A model generated the notes under the pieces. That model saw only the letters and a list, made by a program, of their open reading frames with translations, searched no databases and was not told the origin of the DNA. Of a stretch of DNA of 33,441 bases, positions 33,145-33,441 are shown piece after piece. The stretch comes from Globomyces pollinis-pini. Taxonomy: Eukaryota; Chytridiomycota; Chytridiomycetes; Rhizophydiales; Globomycetaceae. How positions within the stretch are numbered: the stretch's first letter is position 1; every line of letters begins with the position of its first letter. The position numbers and the translations under genes are program-made. The stretch spans positions 1 through 33,441 of the forward strand of contig MU621282.1 in assembly GCA_025399215.1 (NCBI GenBank), written 5' to 3'.

Positions 33145-33441
33145 TGGGAAGAATTTTTTGTGGCAACTGTTCAGGTTCAAGCCATTAAAACAGACCCACC
33201 AACAAACTACGAAATCGTTTTCTAAATGAAAGGGTCCGTCCGTACACCTTCATTTAACCATGTACATAATTAAAGTCATTGGCATTCATCAAAAGAGTTG
33301 GCAGATGGACTTGGCATGTGCCACATTAGGCCTTAAAATTAAGGCGTTCTGGTGTAGTTAAAACTTTTTATTAACTCCTAAACTTCTAGTTATTTCTAAT
33401 AAGCGCGATTTTCAAACAATTATGTGTTTTATTAACAAACC
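33145..33441. other. Upstream region of the Zn2Cys6 gene at the right edge
   Basis: 297 bases with no convincing gene. It presumably holds the promoter of the minus-strand transcription factor. A short hairpin (GCCTTAA, two-base loop, TTAAGGC) lies near 33330-33345; its meaning is unknown. Confidence 0.4.

Noticed and set aside
33017..33229. 70-residue plus-strand frame at the right edge
   Set aside because: It runs antisense to the first two exons of the Zn2Cys6 gene, whose zinc cluster is unambiguous on the other strand.

Overview
This is an AT-rich eukaryotic nuclear window carrying thirteen gene models, two gene relics and several hundred-base gene-poor gaps. The organism is most likely an early-diverging, zoosporic (chytrid-like) fungus. 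Three gene types support this together: a Zn2Cys6 binuclear-cluster transcription factor (essentially a fungal family), large secreted GPI-anchored S41 peptidases with Thr/Ser-rich stalks, and a Crinkler-type PD-(D/E)XK protein of the kind known from oomycetes, Batrachochytrium and arbuscular fungi. The lineage is an inference. The genetic code reads as standard.

Most genes are broken into open frames separated by very small spliceosomal introns. I rebuilt 34 introns by joining frames at GT...AG sites. Thirty-three are 24-34 nt long and one is 76 nt; the median is 28 nt. The joins restore conserved protein sequence in MTR4, the MFS transporter, the zinc cluster and the S41 peptidases, so the short introns are well supported. 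Most fungal introns are clearly longer than this.

Layout. 1-144: 3' end of an unknown gene. 397-1500: F-box/ankyrin protein. 2340-5367 and 9529-12513: two diverged GPI-anchored S41 peptidases of about 1000 residues. The interval between them is rearranged. It holds a relic of a Crinkler-type gene, a 29-bp tandem duplication, a retropepsin-fold protein with a mitochondrial-type leader (6265-7038, minus), a full Crinkler-type gene (7449-8516, minus) and an in-frame 41-codon scrap of an S41 gene end. 12609-13508 (minus): orphan membrane protein. 14058-15547: DHA1/ZIFL-like MFS transporter. 15657-19031 (minus): nine-exon exosome helicase MTR4. 20006-21265: calponin-homology protein with a phosphosite-rich tail. 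21419-24997: membrane-anchored acidic protein built of repeated W..[LI]..[LF]F-P-D/E motifs, the least familiar gene here. 25144-25917: orphan seven-helix membrane protein. 26100-31186: 1601-residue coiled-coil protein in eleven exons. 31330-33144 (minus): Zn2Cys6 transcription factor.

The left third looks like a fast-evolving secreted-protease/effector region with recent duplications. The right two thirds combine one core housekeeping gene (MTR4) with structural and lineage-specific genes. No tRNA, rRNA, CRISPR or intact transposon was seen. Exon coordinates given in the entries are hand-derived from splice signals and frame continuity; transcripts would be decisive.
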